Below, piece after piece: positions 1-8,463 of a stretch of DNA of 64,000 nucleotides. The notes below the pieces were generated by a model. That model worked only from the letters and a program-made list of their open reading frames with translations, was not told where the DNA came from and searched no databases. Each line of letters starts with the position of its first letter. Positions within the stretch are counted from its first letter, which is position 1. The stretch lies in assembly GCF_014137865.1 (NCBI RefSeq), contig NZ_JACGWU010000008.1, positions 1 through 64,000 on the forward strand. The letters are read 5' to 3'. The position numbers and the translations under genes were made by a program. This stretch comes from Alpinimonas psychrophila. GTDB lineage: Bacteria; Actinomycetota; Actinomycetes; Actinomycetales; Microbacteriaceae.

Positions 1-375
1 CACCGCCGAGGCTGCGACGATGAGGCCGACGGACACGGGGCTGATGTCTTTGGAGAGGCTCTGCGCACCGTCTGGACGGATGATCCAGAGGGCGAGTGGT
101 GCTGCGTAGACGGCCGCGAGGAGGCCAGCGCGCCAGCGCAGGGCGCGGGCGCGTGGGGAGGCGAATGAGCCGATCACGATGGCGGCGACCGGGAGGACCG
201 CGACGAGCGCGAACTGGCCGAGCAGCAGGACGGGGACACTCCAGGCGGCGATGTGGATGAAGAGCGGTGTCCGGTGGTGGGCTGCAGCTGAATGGTCCGA
301 CGATGCCCGGGCGGTGAATGCCGAGCCGCGCTCGGGGACGGGGGTGGTCTTTCTGTTCTTGGTGGTGATGTTCAT
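1..375 (-). CDS. Small integral membrane protein, 3' end cut by window edge
   Basis: An open frame starts at ATG 375 and is still open at base 1, so at least 125 residues are visible. The first 40 residues are polar and charged (MNITTKNRKTTPVPERG start). They are followed by two hydrophobic helices, one around residues 41-70 (IAAWSVPVLLLGQFALV) and one around 85-100 (LLAAVYAAPLALWII), and another hydrophobic stretch begins at the edge. I do not recognise a family. It lies 73 bases downstream of the MFS exporter on the same strand, so it is probably the second gene of that TetR-controlled operon and could be an accessory membrane protein. The codon use matches the exporter. The assignment as a gene is fairly safe; the function is unknown. 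Confidence 0.6.
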   Translation of the reverse strand, partial: MNITTKNRKTTPVPERGSAFTARASSDHSAAAHHRTPLFIHIAAWSVPVLLLGQFALVAVLPVAAIVIGSFASPRARALRWRAGLLAAVYAAPLALWIIRPDGAQSLSKDISPVSVGLIVAASAV

Positions 376-448
376 GATAATGTTCCTTCGGCTTTGGTGG
401 TTATGGGGTGTGGGAGGGGTTGGGTTGCAGCTCGGCTGTGGGATCGGC

Positions 449-1906
449 TCAGGCGAGGGATTTCCGTGCGAGGCGGGCGAGGAGTGCCGTGATGATTGCT
501 GCGGTGATTGCGAATGCCGCGGCTCCGAGGAAGAGCCAGGAGAAGCCGGCGGTGAGGGCGTCGGCTGCCGGGGATCCTGCAGCCTCGAGGGCGCCGGTGC
601 GGGCGGTGGCGATGGTCGCGAGGATGGCGAGGCCGAGGGCGCCACCGATCTGCTGGCTGGTGTTCACGAGGCCGCCGGCGAGACCTGCTTCGCCGCCTGT
701 GATGCCGTCGACTGACAGTTGGGTCGCGGTGACAAATGCTCCACCGAGGCCGATGCCGATCAGGAGGCTCGGTCCGAGGATGTTGATGGCGAAGGATGCG
801 TCGCTCGGGGAGGTGGCGAGCCAGCTGAGGCCGCCGGCGAGCACGACGAGCGAGCCGATCAGAGTGTTCTTGGCACCGACCTTGGCGATGGCGGTCGGGA
901 CGATTCCGGCGACGACGACGAGTGCGCCGGCGAGGGGGAGCTGGGTGAGTCCTGCGGTCAGGGCGTCGTAGCCGAGGACGGCCTGCATGTAGACGGAGAG
1001 TGCGAAGAACAGTGCGACCATCGCTGCTCCGACGAGCAGCATCACGAGGTTTCCTGCTGTGAGGTTGCGGTTGCGGAAGACCGTGAGTGGGACCAGAGGG
1101 GCGGCGGTCCGACGCTCGATGAGAACGAAGGCGGCACCGAGGATGACCGCGGCAGCGGCGAGTCCGAGGGTCAGCGGGTGCAGGAATCCGAGCTGATCGA
1201 CCGCGCTGAGTGCGCCGACGGCGGCGACCAGGGCGCTGGTGATGGTCGCAGCACCCGGGTAATCGAGCGGGGTGCGGGTGGTGGCGGGGTCGCGGGTGAT
1301 AAGGCGAGGAATGAAGGCGATGACGATGAGGCCGATGGGCACGTTCACGAAGAAGACCGCTTGCCAGCCGATGGCTGCGGTGAGGACGCCGCCCAGGAGA
1401 ACTCCTGCTGCCGAGCCGATGCCGGCGACGGCGCCCCAGATGCCGAGCGCCTTGGTGCGGTCCGCAGCGGTGGGGAAGAGCTGCGTGACGAGTGCCAGGG
1501 CGGCGGGGGCGAGCAATGCTGCCGATGCCCCTTGGATTGCTCGTGCGCCGAGCAGCATCCCGCTCGAGATGGACAGTCCGGCGAGCATCGACGCGCTCAC
1601 GAACCCGATGGTGCCGATGAGGAACAGCCGGCGGTGCCCGTAACGGTCGGCGAGGCGGCCACCGAGGAGGAGCAGCCCGCCGAACGGGAGGACGTAGGCG
1701 GTGATGACCCACGCCAGTGCCACGGTGTCCATCCGGAGGTGCTCGCCGAGGACGGGGAGGGCGATGTTGACGATGGAGGCGTCGAGCATGACCAGGAACT
1801 GGGCGAGCGCCAGGAAGCTGAGCGCAACCCAGCGTCGGGTGCTTCGCGGCGTAACGGCTGGGACGCCTGTGGAGATCGGTGTCGGGGCGGTTGTCAACGT
1901 GGTCAT
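449..1906 (-). CDS. MFS drug exporter, DHA2 (14-helix) family
   Basis: A 485-residue membrane protein of the major facilitator superfamily, DHA2/EmrB-QacA type, expected to export drugs or toxic metabolites by proton antiport. Diagnostic motifs are visible: the helix-1 motif LDASIVNIALP near residues 41-51, motif A GGRLADRYGHRR near 82-93, and the glycine-rich antiporter motif C around GIGSAAGVLLGG near 150. The length fits 14 transmembrane helices. The ATG at 1906 is preceded by a good ribosome-binding site (GAAAGG). It is divergent from a TetR regulator across a 127-base gap that carries a tandem operator, the usual arrangement for a ligand-induced efflux pump. The substrate cannot be read from the sequence. 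Confidence 0.9.
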   Translation of the reverse strand: MTTLTTAPTPISTGVPAVTPRSTRRWVALSFLALAQFLVMLDASIVNIALPVLGEHLRMDTVALAWVITAYVLPFGGLLLLGGRLADRYGHRRLFLIGTIGFVSASMLAGLSISSGMLLGARAIQGASAALLAPAALALVTQLFPTAADRTKALGIWGAVAGIGSAAGVLLGGVLTAAIGWQAVFFVNVPIGLIVIAFIPRLITRDPATTRTPLDYPGAATITSALVAAVGALSAVDQLGFLHPLTLGLAAAAVILGAAFVLIERRTAAPLVPLTVFRNRNLTAGNLVMLLVGAAMVALFFALSVYMQAVLGYDALTAGLTQLPLAGALVVVAGIVPTAIAKVGAKNTLIGSLVVLAGGLSWLATSPSDASFAINILGPSLLIGIGLGGAFVTATQLSVDGITGGEAGLAGGLVNTSQQIGGALGLAILATIATARTGALEAAGSPAADALTAGFSWLFLGAAAFAITAAIITALLARLARKSLA

Positions 1907-1970
1907 GATCGTGCCTTTCAGAGAGGGCGAATGCGGACGAAATCTTCGAAGTGAAGGTGACTGGTTGTTC

Positions 1971-1996
1971 TTACATTCGTAACCTTACAGTCGTAA
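1971..1996. promoter_or_regulatory. Tandem operator for the TetR regulator
   Basis: Two copies of the pattern TTAC-N4-GTAA (TTACATTCGTAA at 1971-1982 and TTACAGTCGTAA at 1985-1996) lie 14 bases apart, inside the short gap between the divergent MFS exporter and TetR genes. Each copy is a small inverted repeat. The position and symmetry make it the likely binding site through which the TetR protein represses both genes. Confidence 0.65.
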
Positions 1997-2033
1997 CCTT
2001 ATGCTGTGTCAAGTCATCTGATAGTTTTTTTTC

Positions 2034-2666
2034 ATGACCACTTCGACAGCTGACCAACGAGCCCGGAACCGGCGGGGCGAGGGGACCCGCCTGCGCGAGG
2101 AGATCGTCCAGGCCGCGGCCGCGATGCTCGACGAGGGTGCGACGGAGGACGGCATCACGTTGCGCGCGGTGGCGCGACGGGTCGGCGTCGCTGCACCATC
2201 GATCTACGCGCACTTCGTCGATCGAGATGCGATCCTGCTCGAAGTCGTCCGAGCGGCCTTCGACGAGCTCAGCGTCCACCTGTCCACCGCGAAAGCCAGG
2301 GGCACCGAGTCCGCCGCCGACGAATTGCGAGCGATCTGCGACGCGTATCTCTCTTTCGCGCTCGAACGGCCCCAGCGATACCGGATCCTCTTCGGCGGGA
2401 CGTGGGATGCGTCGCGGGCTAAGTCCTCAGCATCGGTCGGCGACGATGCCGTGGCGACCCTCGGCCAGGACGCCTTCAACCTGTTTGTTTCCGCCCTTGA
2501 TCGGTGCGCAGCGGAAGGCTCCTCCGCGAGCACCAACACCTTCGCCGACGCGGCCGCCCTCTGGGCAGGCCTGCACGGCTATGCATCCGTACGCCCGGTC
2601 ACGAAAGAGTTCCCCTGGCCCGACGACGTCGCCCAACGGATCGTCACCGGGCTAGCCAAGCTCTAG
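2034..2666 (+). CDS. TetR/AcrR family transcriptional repressor
   Basis: A 210-residue DNA-binding regulator. The N-terminal TetR helix-turn-helix covers about residues 20-65 and contains the typical segment ITLRAVARRVGVAAPSIYAHFVDRDAIL. The C-terminal two thirds form the helical ligand-binding and dimer domain. It is divergent from the DHA2 exporter and almost certainly controls it through the tandem TTAC-N4-GTAA sites between them. The inducer is unknown. No other gene follows on this strand for almost 1 kb, so it is probably monocistronic. Confidence 0.88.
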   Translation: MTTSTADQRARNRRGEGTRLREEIVQAAAAMLDEGATEDGITLRAVARRVGVAAPSIYAHFVDRDAILLEVVRAAFDELSVHLSTAKARGTESAADELRAICDAYLSFALERPQRYRILFGGTWDASRAKSSASVGDDAVATLGQDAFNLFVSALDRCAAEGSSASTNTFADAAALWAGLHGYASVRPVTKEFPWPDDVAQRIVTGLAKL

Positions 2667-3013
2667 GAGCGACGAAACCCAAGCCTCGGACCCGGAAGCA
2701 GTAGCCGGCTACGACGAGGCACACGGCCCTCGGGACAAAGAGAGCGGACCCTGGCACTACTTTGCGTCGCAGCAGGCACCTTGAACCCCACTCGCCAATC
2801 AAACACTCCGATCAGGAACAAGCCTGCGCCTGATGAGCCCGCCACGAAGCAATCACAGAAAACCGCCACAGTGCGTCAAACTCCACAAGGCACCTCTTTT
2901 GTAACGCTCGTTGTTGTCCGCAAATGATCGAAATCGAGACGTGGGGGCGGCATTGATGGTGATCGCGGGTCTGCGGTTTGTGTCCCGAGATTGATGTCTT
3001 GAACGGGTGCCCG
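2667..3013. other. Noncoding gap of 347 bases
   Basis: Between the TetR gene and the convergent VOC gene. Short open frames exist on both strands, but none has a convincing ribosome-binding site or a recognisable protein motif. I see no hairpin terminator or repeat that I can defend. Confidence 0.4.
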
Positions 3014-3532
3014 TCACTTCTGGGCGTCCGCTTGGGTCTGTACCCAAGCGGCGACTCGGCGCGCGCTCTCTTCCTCAGATATGTCTTCAACCCGCGTCAT
3101 GACCGACCAGCGAACACCAAAAGGATCACGGATGCTCGCGAATAGGTCTCCGGAGACGAAAGTGCTGAGCGGCTCGCGTATGACCGCGCCACCGGCCTCC
3201 GCGCGTTTCACGACAGCGTCGACATCATCGCGATAAAGACCTATGGAATAGCAATCCCCGTCGCCCGCCGGTGCGGGTACCAGCCCGTAGGCTTCGTTCG
3301 GTTCCCCGAGCTGTAGTCGGCCCTCACCGAAATCGAGCTCCGCATGTACGATATTGCCGCCCATTTCAACGACATCAACCACTCGCGCGCCGAACACGTC
3401 ACGATAAAACTCGACCGCTTCTTTCGCTCTCGGGATCGTCAGAAATGGTGTCAGGCTCGAAGACCCGTGTGGAACACCGTTCGTCGTGTGCTCGCCGTGC
3501 GCGGCTACTGTCTGGGCAATGGATTCAGTCAT
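3014..3532 (-). CDS. VOC (glyoxalase/PhnB-like) family protein
   Basis: A 172-residue protein of the vicinal-oxygen-chelate superfamily, closest in style to PhnB-like proteins. The characteristic opening TPFLTIPRAKEAVEFYRDVFGA (first beta-alpha unit, about residues 28-50) and the closing IRDPFGVRWSVMTRVED (about 133-150) are both present, forming the paired beta-alpha-beta-beta-beta modules. Such proteins are metal-dependent lyases, dioxygenases, or antibiotic- or toxin-binding proteins; the reaction cannot be inferred here. It is divergent from an AraC regulator with a 78-base gap, which may control it. The start at 3532 is supported by the family N-terminus. Confidence 0.8.
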   Translation of the reverse strand: MTESIAQTVAAHGEHTTNGVPHGSSSLTPFLTIPRAKEAVEFYRDVFGARVVDVVEMGGNIVHAELDFGEGRLQLGEPNEAYGLVPAPAGDGDCYSIGLYRDDVDAVVKRAEAGGAVIREPLSTFVSGDLFASIRDPFGVRWSVMTRVEDISEEESARRVAAWVQTQADAQK

Positions 3533-3610
3533 AAAATGAAACTAGCCGGGCGCCTGCCGAACCCGCTTGATCATTCACGACAGTATTTTCGACTATCAGG
3601 AGAGCAGACT

Positions 3611-4438
3611 GTGGAAAACGAATGGCGTGGCATTCTGTACCCGACACGACTTCCGACTCTGCACCGAATCCCAGCACCACCCCACGTTTCGGGGCTCGTC
3701 CGGTGGTTCTGGATCCCGGAATGGAACATCGCGGACGGGCTCGTGTCACGCCAGGAACTTCTCCCGTTCGCAGCCTCCAACCTCGTAGTTGAAGCCGGCT
3801 CTGTCGCACTCGTCGGCCCCCCAACCGGGCCATCCTTTCGGGAACTCACCGGCCAAGGGTGGGCCGTCGGGGCACTACTGCGACCAGCAGCCATGCCCCA
3901 TTTCCTCACAAAACCGAGCACCATACGTGATACCCAAATGAACATCGATGCGCCCGACCTGTGCGATGCGATCTCGGCCGAGATGACCGCACCGCGAGAA
4001 GCTCAGACAAACCGTTCTCGCGCAGTCGCCGCATACAGCGCATGGATCGTCAACAACATCACCCTACCCACGCCAGCTGGAATTCAGGCCAACACGATGG
4101 CAGACCTCATAGACGCGGACCCCTCGCTCATCTACGTCGAACATATAGCAAAACAACTCCACGTTTCGGTGCGGACAGTGCAACGAATAGCGGAAAAATA
4201 CTTCGGGCTATCACCCCTGACACTGATCCGCCGACGCCGCCTCCAAACCGCCGCAGAAACCCTCCGAACCCAACCGAGCACCGCTGTCGCAGCGATCGCT
4301 GCGGACCTCGGATACGCCGACCACGCACACCTCACCAACGAGTTTCGCGACACCCTCGATTCGACACCGAGCAGCTACCGGCGCGGACACGAACCTCGGA
4401 CCACCCAGAATTCGGGTCAGCACCCCACCAGCCGCTAA
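3611..4438 (+). CDS. AraC family transcriptional regulator
   Basis: A 275-residue regulator with an N-terminal sensor domain of unknown ligand and a C-terminal AraC double helix-turn-helix (segments HIAKQLHVSVRTVQRIAEKYFG and AAIAADLGYADHAHLTNEFR). I choose GTG 3611 because AGGAG lies at 3598-3602 with ideal spacing. A longer frame opening at 3344 would overlap the divergent VOC gene and encode arginine-rich sequence with no domain character. The WFWIPEW segment in the N-terminal part resembles other actinobacterial AraC sensors with a DUF6597-like domain; this last point is tentative. It probably controls the divergent VOC gene. Confidence 0.85.
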   Translation: MENEWRGILYPTRLPTLHRIPAPPHVSGLVRWFWIPEWNIADGLVSRQELLPFAASNLVVEAGSVALVGPPTGPSFRELTGQGWAVGALLRPAAMPHFLTKPSTIRDTQMNIDAPDLCDAISAEMTAPREAQTNRSRAVAAYSAWIVNNITLPTPAGIQANTMADLIDADPSLIYVEHIAKQLHVSVRTVQRIAEKYFGLSPLTLIRRRRLQTAAETLRTQPSTAVAAIAADLGYADHAHLTNEFRDTLDSTPSSYRRGHEPRTTQNSGQHPTSR

Positions 4439-4928
4439 CGTCGGATATTTCACGAATTCACAAGCCGCCCGTTAGTATGCACTCCGTAGGCGCGAGAGTA
4501 ATGATGATCTGCTCCGGGAGAGCCTCGCCTTTATCAACAGATAGGCAGTTTCGTGAAACGTTGCATGTCCCCTATGTTTTGGTAAACCTTTCCGACGGAC
4601 TTATCTCAAATTCAATCAACGACTACGCACGTGGGTGTTAAGCCACAAGGTACAGATCGCCTCGTATTGCCTGTTCTTCGGCGGTAGGCAAGGTTGACGT
4701 CCCGTAGCCCCGTGCTATAAAGATATTGTCGGGCTCACTCGGATCAGAATTATGGCGCCTCTACGATTCAGGCAAAGAAATGAACACGAAATGAACACAC
4801 TTTTCTGAAACCGTGCCACTTCGCACAAACCCAAATATGCCGTTAAGCCTTGTATTTACTGTATTTTCCAGAAACGTGACCACGCTAAAAGGGCCTCGGG
4901 ACGGTTCCTTCTGCCTTCGCCAAGTCTT

Positions 4929-4968
4929 ACCCCTCTACATCTCTTTGTATAAGAGGGAGTAGAGGGGT
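4929..4968. terminator. Hairpin, possible bidirectional terminator
   Basis: The arms ACCCCTCTAC (4929-4938) and GTAGAGGGGT (4959-4968) pair perfectly over 10 bp, and an inner CTCTT/AAGAG pairing extends the stem. It is followed by TCTTTGTCC, a weak T-rich tail. It sits just 3' of the recombinase relic on the minus strand. Confidence 0.5.
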
Positions 4969-5049
4969 CTTTGTCCTAAAAGGACAGGCTGAACACAAAT
5001 GAACACGTTTGCTGCGCGTTAGGCAGTATCTAGGGCAGTTGAAACGCTG

Positions 5050-5136
5050 TAGGTCATCGTCGAAGAGACCTGAGTACACATCGAGAGCTATGGCTACAGA
5101 CGCATGACCGAGCATTCCTTGCAAGACTTGCCGGTT
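5050..5136 (-). pseudogene. C-terminal relic of a tyrosine recombinase (phage-type integrase)
   Basis: About 29 codons read as the end of a tyrosine recombinase catalytic domain: LQGMLGHASVAIALDVYSG followed by LFDDDL. This is the LGH(A/K)S...TLDVYADLFDDDL block that carries the last catalytic histidine and lies close to the active-site tyrosine. An in-frame TGA occurs just upstream (5143-5145), and after DDDL the frame continues into unrelated sequence. The gene is therefore truncated on both sides. It implies that an integrated phage or genomic island once ended here. Confidence 0.7.
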
Positions 5137-5391
5137 GCATTTTCAGGCGTTATCTGTAGTCTGCAAATTGCTTGACCACGAACCTCTGTTGGGAATTTCT
5201 TAGGCATAACTGCATCCTTTTATCAGAAAGAAATCGTTAAGAAATCAGGGACGGTCCACGTTGAGAGGTGTCCTCAGATGATCCATTCTGGTCACGTTGC
5301 GCAATTTAGAGGTTTCTAACAGCTCCATTTGCTAGCACTCAAGCCGCTGGCTATGTTGCGGTGGGGTGCACTTTAGGACCGGCTTAAGAAG

Positions 5392-5652
5392 CTAGCGCCG
5401 GACGGTTCGGATCTTTCCGTAGATCCGCATGAGTTGCGGTACTACGAGGTAGACCGCAACTGGGACGACGACGATAGAGAGAACGAAAGCGCGGAGCACT
5501 GGGTTCCATTGGCCAGCGAATGGGGCGATAGCAAAGAAACCGAGAGTCACGAGGGGGAAGATTGCAATCCAGGTGATGATGGCGCGGGCATGGACGGATG
5601 GCGGCTTGGGCGCCGAGATTTGAGCAGCGACCATTTCGGTTGAGAGTGACAT
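5392..5652 (-). CDS. Small two-helix membrane protein, like the tail of ABM-domain proteins
   Basis: An 86-residue protein with two hydrophobic helices (about residues 22-45, AIITWIAIFPLVTLGFF, and about 52-75, LRAFVLSIVVVPVAVYLVV). It ends in a basic tail after VPQLMRIYG. The spacing and the TWIAIFPL...VPQLMR pattern resemble the membrane tail found at the C-terminus of some antibiotic-biosynthesis-monooxygenase (ABM/YgiN) proteins, here without the ABM domain. It begins 38 bases after the flavoprotein gene on the same strand and is probably cotranscribed with it. A ribosome-binding sequence GAAAGGACC precedes the ATG. Function unknown. Confidence 0.65.
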   Translation of the reverse strand: MSLSTEMVAAQISAPKPPSVHARAIITWIAIFPLVTLGFFAIAPFAGQWNPVLRAFVLSIVVVPVAVYLVVPQLMRIYGKIRTVRR

Positions 5653-5689
5653 AGTGATGGTCCTTTCGTTGGGTGGTAGCTGAGGGATC

Positions 5690-6634
5690 TCAGCTGTGGG
5701 CGACGTGCGCGGATGCGTCGTCGAGATCCTTGTTCAGCAGCCATCCGTTGATTGCGATGGCACTAGCACTTCCGGCTCCTGCCGCAGTAATGACTTGGGC
5801 GGTTGGGGTCACGACGTTGCCGGCCGCCCAGACACCGGGCACAGTGGTTTGGCCCATCTGGTTGACGGTGATGAAATCAGAATCGGGATCGACAGCGCAG
5901 CCGAGGTCTCGAAGGAGTTCGTCGTTCGGCCGCTGGGGTGGCGCAATGAACACCGCTTCGCACGCAATGATCGTTCCTCCGGCCAGTGCGACACCATCGA
6001 TCTCGCCGGTATGGCCGACGAGGCGGGATATCGCCCCGTCGACCACAGAGACTCCAAACGCCTCAAGGCGATGGCGTTCCGAATCGGTGAGTTCGATGCC
6101 GTGAGTCACGAAGGTGACTCGGTCGCTGTACTTTCGAAGAAGGCCAGCCTGTTTGATCGACATCTCGCGAACCGGACCGCCAATGACCACGATGGCCTTA
6201 TCGAGTACTTCGAAACCGTGACAGTACGGGCAGTAGTGAACCAGGGTGCTCCACCGGTCTTGCACCCCAGCGATGGCGGGCAGTTTATCGGTCAGTCCGG
6301 TCGCTATCAATAGTGCTCGTGCCGATGTCACCAACCCCGTACTGAGGGTGACGGTAAAACAGCCGTTGATCTCCCGCTCGATAGAGCGCACGGATGCGCA
6401 AAGTACGGTTGCGCCGTAGCCAATCACTTCGTTTCGCGCGATAGCAAGGAATTCCGTCGGCGAAAGCCCATCGCGGGACACGAAGCCGTGCATCTCTGCC
6501 GCTCCGCCGTTGCGTGGATTCCCGGCATCAATCAGTAATACGTTGGCTTGCGCTCTGGCCAATACAAGTCCGGCGCTGAGACCAGCAGCGCCCGCTCCAA
6601 TTATTATGACGTCGTGATGTTCTTGATTAGTCAC
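5690..6634 (-). CDS. Thioredoxin-reductase-like FAD/NAD(P) oxidoreductase with CPYC motif
   Basis: A 314-residue flavoprotein with the FAD dinucleotide motif GAGAAGLSAG near residues 13-22, an NAD(P) motif IVVIGGPV in the middle, and the C-terminal FAD motif GVWAAGNV. The dithiol is CPYC (Cys135/Cys138) followed by HGFE, as in a widespread subgroup annotated thioredoxin reductase-like, rather than the CATC of true TrxB. I choose GTG 6634 because a near-perfect GGAGGTGAT lies just upstream; the open frame extends further but shows no domain character there. It is divergent from an XRE-cupin regulator and is followed by the small membrane protein. The role is probably redox signalling or dithiol reduction; the electron acceptor is unknown. 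Confidence 0.85.
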   Translation of the reverse strand: MTNQEHHDVIIIGAGAAGLSAGLVLARAQANVLLIDAGNPRNGGAAEMHGFVSRDGLSPTEFLAIARNEVIGYGATVLCASVRSIEREINGCFTVTLSTGLVTSARALLIATGLTDKLPAIAGVQDRWSTLVHYCPYCHGFEVLDKAIVVIGGPVREMSIKQAGLLRKYSDRVTFVTHGIELTDSERHRLEAFGVSVVDGAISRLVGHTGEIDGVALAGGTIIACEAVFIAPPQRPNDELLRDLGCAVDPDSDFITVNQMGQTTVPGVWAAGNVVTPTAQVITAAGAGSASAIAINGWLLNKDLDDASAHVAHS

Positions 6635-6724
6635 GATTATCACCTCCACGATTACTGTCTCAGCAGTCAACGAAAAAGTGGGAGTGTTGTTGCCAAAATA
6701 GGAAAAAGCTGGTTTGATGAGGTC

Positions 6725-7312
6725 ATGAGTGCCTCTCAACGTATTGAGACTGAACTCACTCAGATCGCTCCCCGTCTTCGCCAACTGCGACACAAGAAAG
6801 ACATCACGCTGGAAGTGCTTGCCGCGGCAACGGGAATCTCGAAGAGCACGTTGTCGCGACTGGAGTCGGGCCAGCGGAAGCCGAGCCTCGAACTTCTGCT
6901 TCCCTTCGCGGTGGCGCTGGGGGTTGCTCTCGATGAGATCGTCTCCTCGCCCCGAGTTGAGGACCCGCGGGTCCCTCAGAAGTCCACTCGTACAGATGGG
7001 CGGATTCTGACTCCGCTGTCGCAGCAACCAGGTGAGCCTCAAGCGTTTAAAATCACGATCGCGGCCGACGATCTCAAACCCATCCTCCGCACCCACGGCG
7101 GTTACGAATGGATTTATGTGCTTCAAGGACGACTACGACTCGTCCTGGGCGAACATGACATTGTGATGGGTTCCGGTGAGGCTGCAGAGTTCGACACCAA
7201 AAATCCGCACTGGTTTGGAGCTTCAGGAAACGGTCCGGTCGAAATATTGAGCATGTTCGGCAAACAAGGCGAACGAATTCACCTTCGAGCTCGAAGCACA
7301 GGAGCACAATAA
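6725..7312 (+). CDS. XRE-family regulator with C-terminal cupin
   Basis: A 195-residue regulator. Residues of about 15-70 form an XRE helix-turn-helix (LRQLRHKKDITLEVLAAATG and ISKSTLSRLESGQRKPSLELL). Residues of about 110-190 form a cupin barrel (GGYEWIYVLQGRLRLVLGEHD...FDTKNPHWFGASG). The cupin is the likely small-molecule sensor. I choose ATG 6725; the open frame continues upstream to 6548, but that part overlaps the divergent flavoprotein gene. The 90-base gap between the two genes is the probable control region. This pairing of XRE-cupin regulators with CPYC flavoproteins is one I have seen as a general arrangement, but I cannot name the inducer. Confidence 0.85.
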   Translation: MSASQRIETELTQIAPRLRQLRHKKDITLEVLAAATGISKSTLSRLESGQRKPSLELLLPFAVALGVALDEIVSSPRVEDPRVPQKSTRTDGRILTPLSQQPGEPQAFKITIAADDLKPILRTHGGYEWIYVLQGRLRLVLGEHDIVMGSGEAAEFDTKNPHWFGASGNGPVEILSMFGKQGERIHLRARSTGAQ

Positions 7313-7564
7313 GCGCCTCGCCGAAACTCCATTGGGTGAGCCTTAGGCATGAAAACCGCTTCAAAGATGACCGTAGTCACCTAACTGGAAGTGTCCAAGA
7401 AACCGGGTTCAACTCCCATAACCATGCGTTGGATTGTAATCTTGACAACTGTAATATAAACGGTTGTTTGCGTACAGCCGATGGGAGCAGGAGCGGTCAC
7501 GGCCCGCTTGTACCCGAAGCGGTTGACTATGTCGCGACAAGGACTCAGAAGTTTTCCGACCCCG

Positions 7565-8338
7565 CTAAGTTCCTGGAAGCCAAATAGTTACGCGCACCCC
7601 TTCGTCGGGGAGATGCAGTACTTCGTAGCGGCGGGCAATTGTCCCGCCGTCTTGGGTGCGTAGGTGCTTGAGCGACGCTCGTCGGCGCTCTACGATGTGC
7701 TCGTCCCACCACTCCTCGAACAAGGGGCTATGCTCGCGTAGCTCAGCAACAAGCGCCTGCAACTCGGTGTCGTGAAGGTTGTCGGCGTTGGCCGCACGGA
7801 GGTGGGCGACGGCCCCGCGCGCAACTTCCTCCCACTCGACAAAGATCTCTCGCGCCCGATCTTCAGTCATGAGGTAACGACACGTATTTCGCTCCCCGTG
7901 CGGGAGATCGGCAAACCCGTCGTAGAGCGCCAGGCCCTCAGGATTCGCCGCGACCATGTTGCTCAGCCGGTCGAGTGCGTAGGCCGGGTTTGGCCGGACG
8001 GCCTCGACCAGAGCCGCCATGCGTTGACCGAGTATGAACTCATCTCCGCGCACGCTCCGGGGCGGCAAGATCGCCGAACGGAGTCGGTAGAGATGCTCGC
8101 TGGCATCGACGCCTAGCTGGAGTGCGCGCGAGAGACCATTTAGCACTGCATCGCTGGGATGTGTTTCTCGTCCTTGCTCAAGGCGCGTGTAGTAGTCGAC
8201 GCTAATGCCCGATGCGGCCGCTACTTCTTCGCGGCGCAATCCAGCTACCCGGCGGCGGTTCGCACCGGTGTTCGTCAGAGGCTCCAGTTCTGCGTCTCTT
8301 CGTCGAGCGCGAAGGAATTCACCAAGCTCATTGGACAT
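7565..8338 (-). CDS. XRE-family regulator with MmyB-like ligand-binding domain
   Basis: A 257-residue regulator. Residues 1-70 form an XRE helix-turn-helix in which the conserved RRVAGLRREEVAAASGISV and YYTRLEQGRE are easily seen. The rest matches the MmyB-like ligand-binding domain (MVAANPEGLALYDGF...YLMTEDRAREIFVEWEEVAR...LREHSPLFEEWWDEH). This is a very common actinobacterial architecture. I choose ATG 8338 because AGGAGA lies at good distance upstream; a longer frame to 8566 would cross the divergent methyltransferase start. It probably regulates that divergent gene. Members of this family often control a neighbouring oxidoreductase or transferase. Confidence 0.88.
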   Translation of the reverse strand: MSNELGEFLRARRRDAELEPLTNTGANRRRVAGLRREEVAAASGISVDYYTRLEQGRETHPSDAVLNGLSRALQLGVDASEHLYRLRSAILPPRSVRGDEFILGQRMAALVEAVRPNPAYALDRLSNMVAANPEGLALYDGFADLPHGERNTCRYLMTEDRAREIFVEWEEVARGAVAHLRAANADNLHDTELQALVAELREHSPLFEEWWDEHIVERRRASLKHLRTQDGGTIARRYEVLHLPDEGVRVTIWLPGT

Positions 8339-8463
8339 CAGTCGGTCTCCTCTGCATTCGCCAAACAAGGGTGCGGCGCTCCTAGGAAGATTACGGTCTT
8401 CTCTCTCCCCGGTTGGCTCGCCAAGCTGAGGGAGACGAGACCCGAAAAGTTGAAGGAGCTTCC

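Larger units (their letters stand above)
4439..5391. other. Long noncoding stretch with mobile-element debris
   Basis: About 950 bases without an intact gene. It contains a strong hairpin (4929-4968) and a relic of a tyrosine recombinase gene (5050-5136). The sequence AATGAACAC also recurs near 4778, 4789 and 4997. The base composition is more AT-rich than the flanks. I see no complete RNA gene. The stretch looks like the decayed end of an integrated element. Confidence 0.5.

Noticed and set aside
719-1954. Long 411-codon plus-strand frame opposite the MFS exporter
   Set aside because: It is the high-G+C shadow of the exporter: acidic, repetitive, no motif, no ribosome-binding site. The minus-strand frame has all MFS motifs.
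2812-3090. Minus-strand frame upstream of the VOC gene end
   Set aside because: Overlaps the VOC coding end in another frame and has no protein character.
3344-3610. Upstream extension of the AraC frame
   Set aside because: It would run over the divergent VOC gene; GTG 3611 has a clear ribosome-binding site and the extension has no domain.
7380-7430. T-arm-like sequence CCGGGTTCAACTCCC, possible tRNA
   Set aside because: The putative stem does not pair properly and no anticodon or acceptor stem can be found around it.
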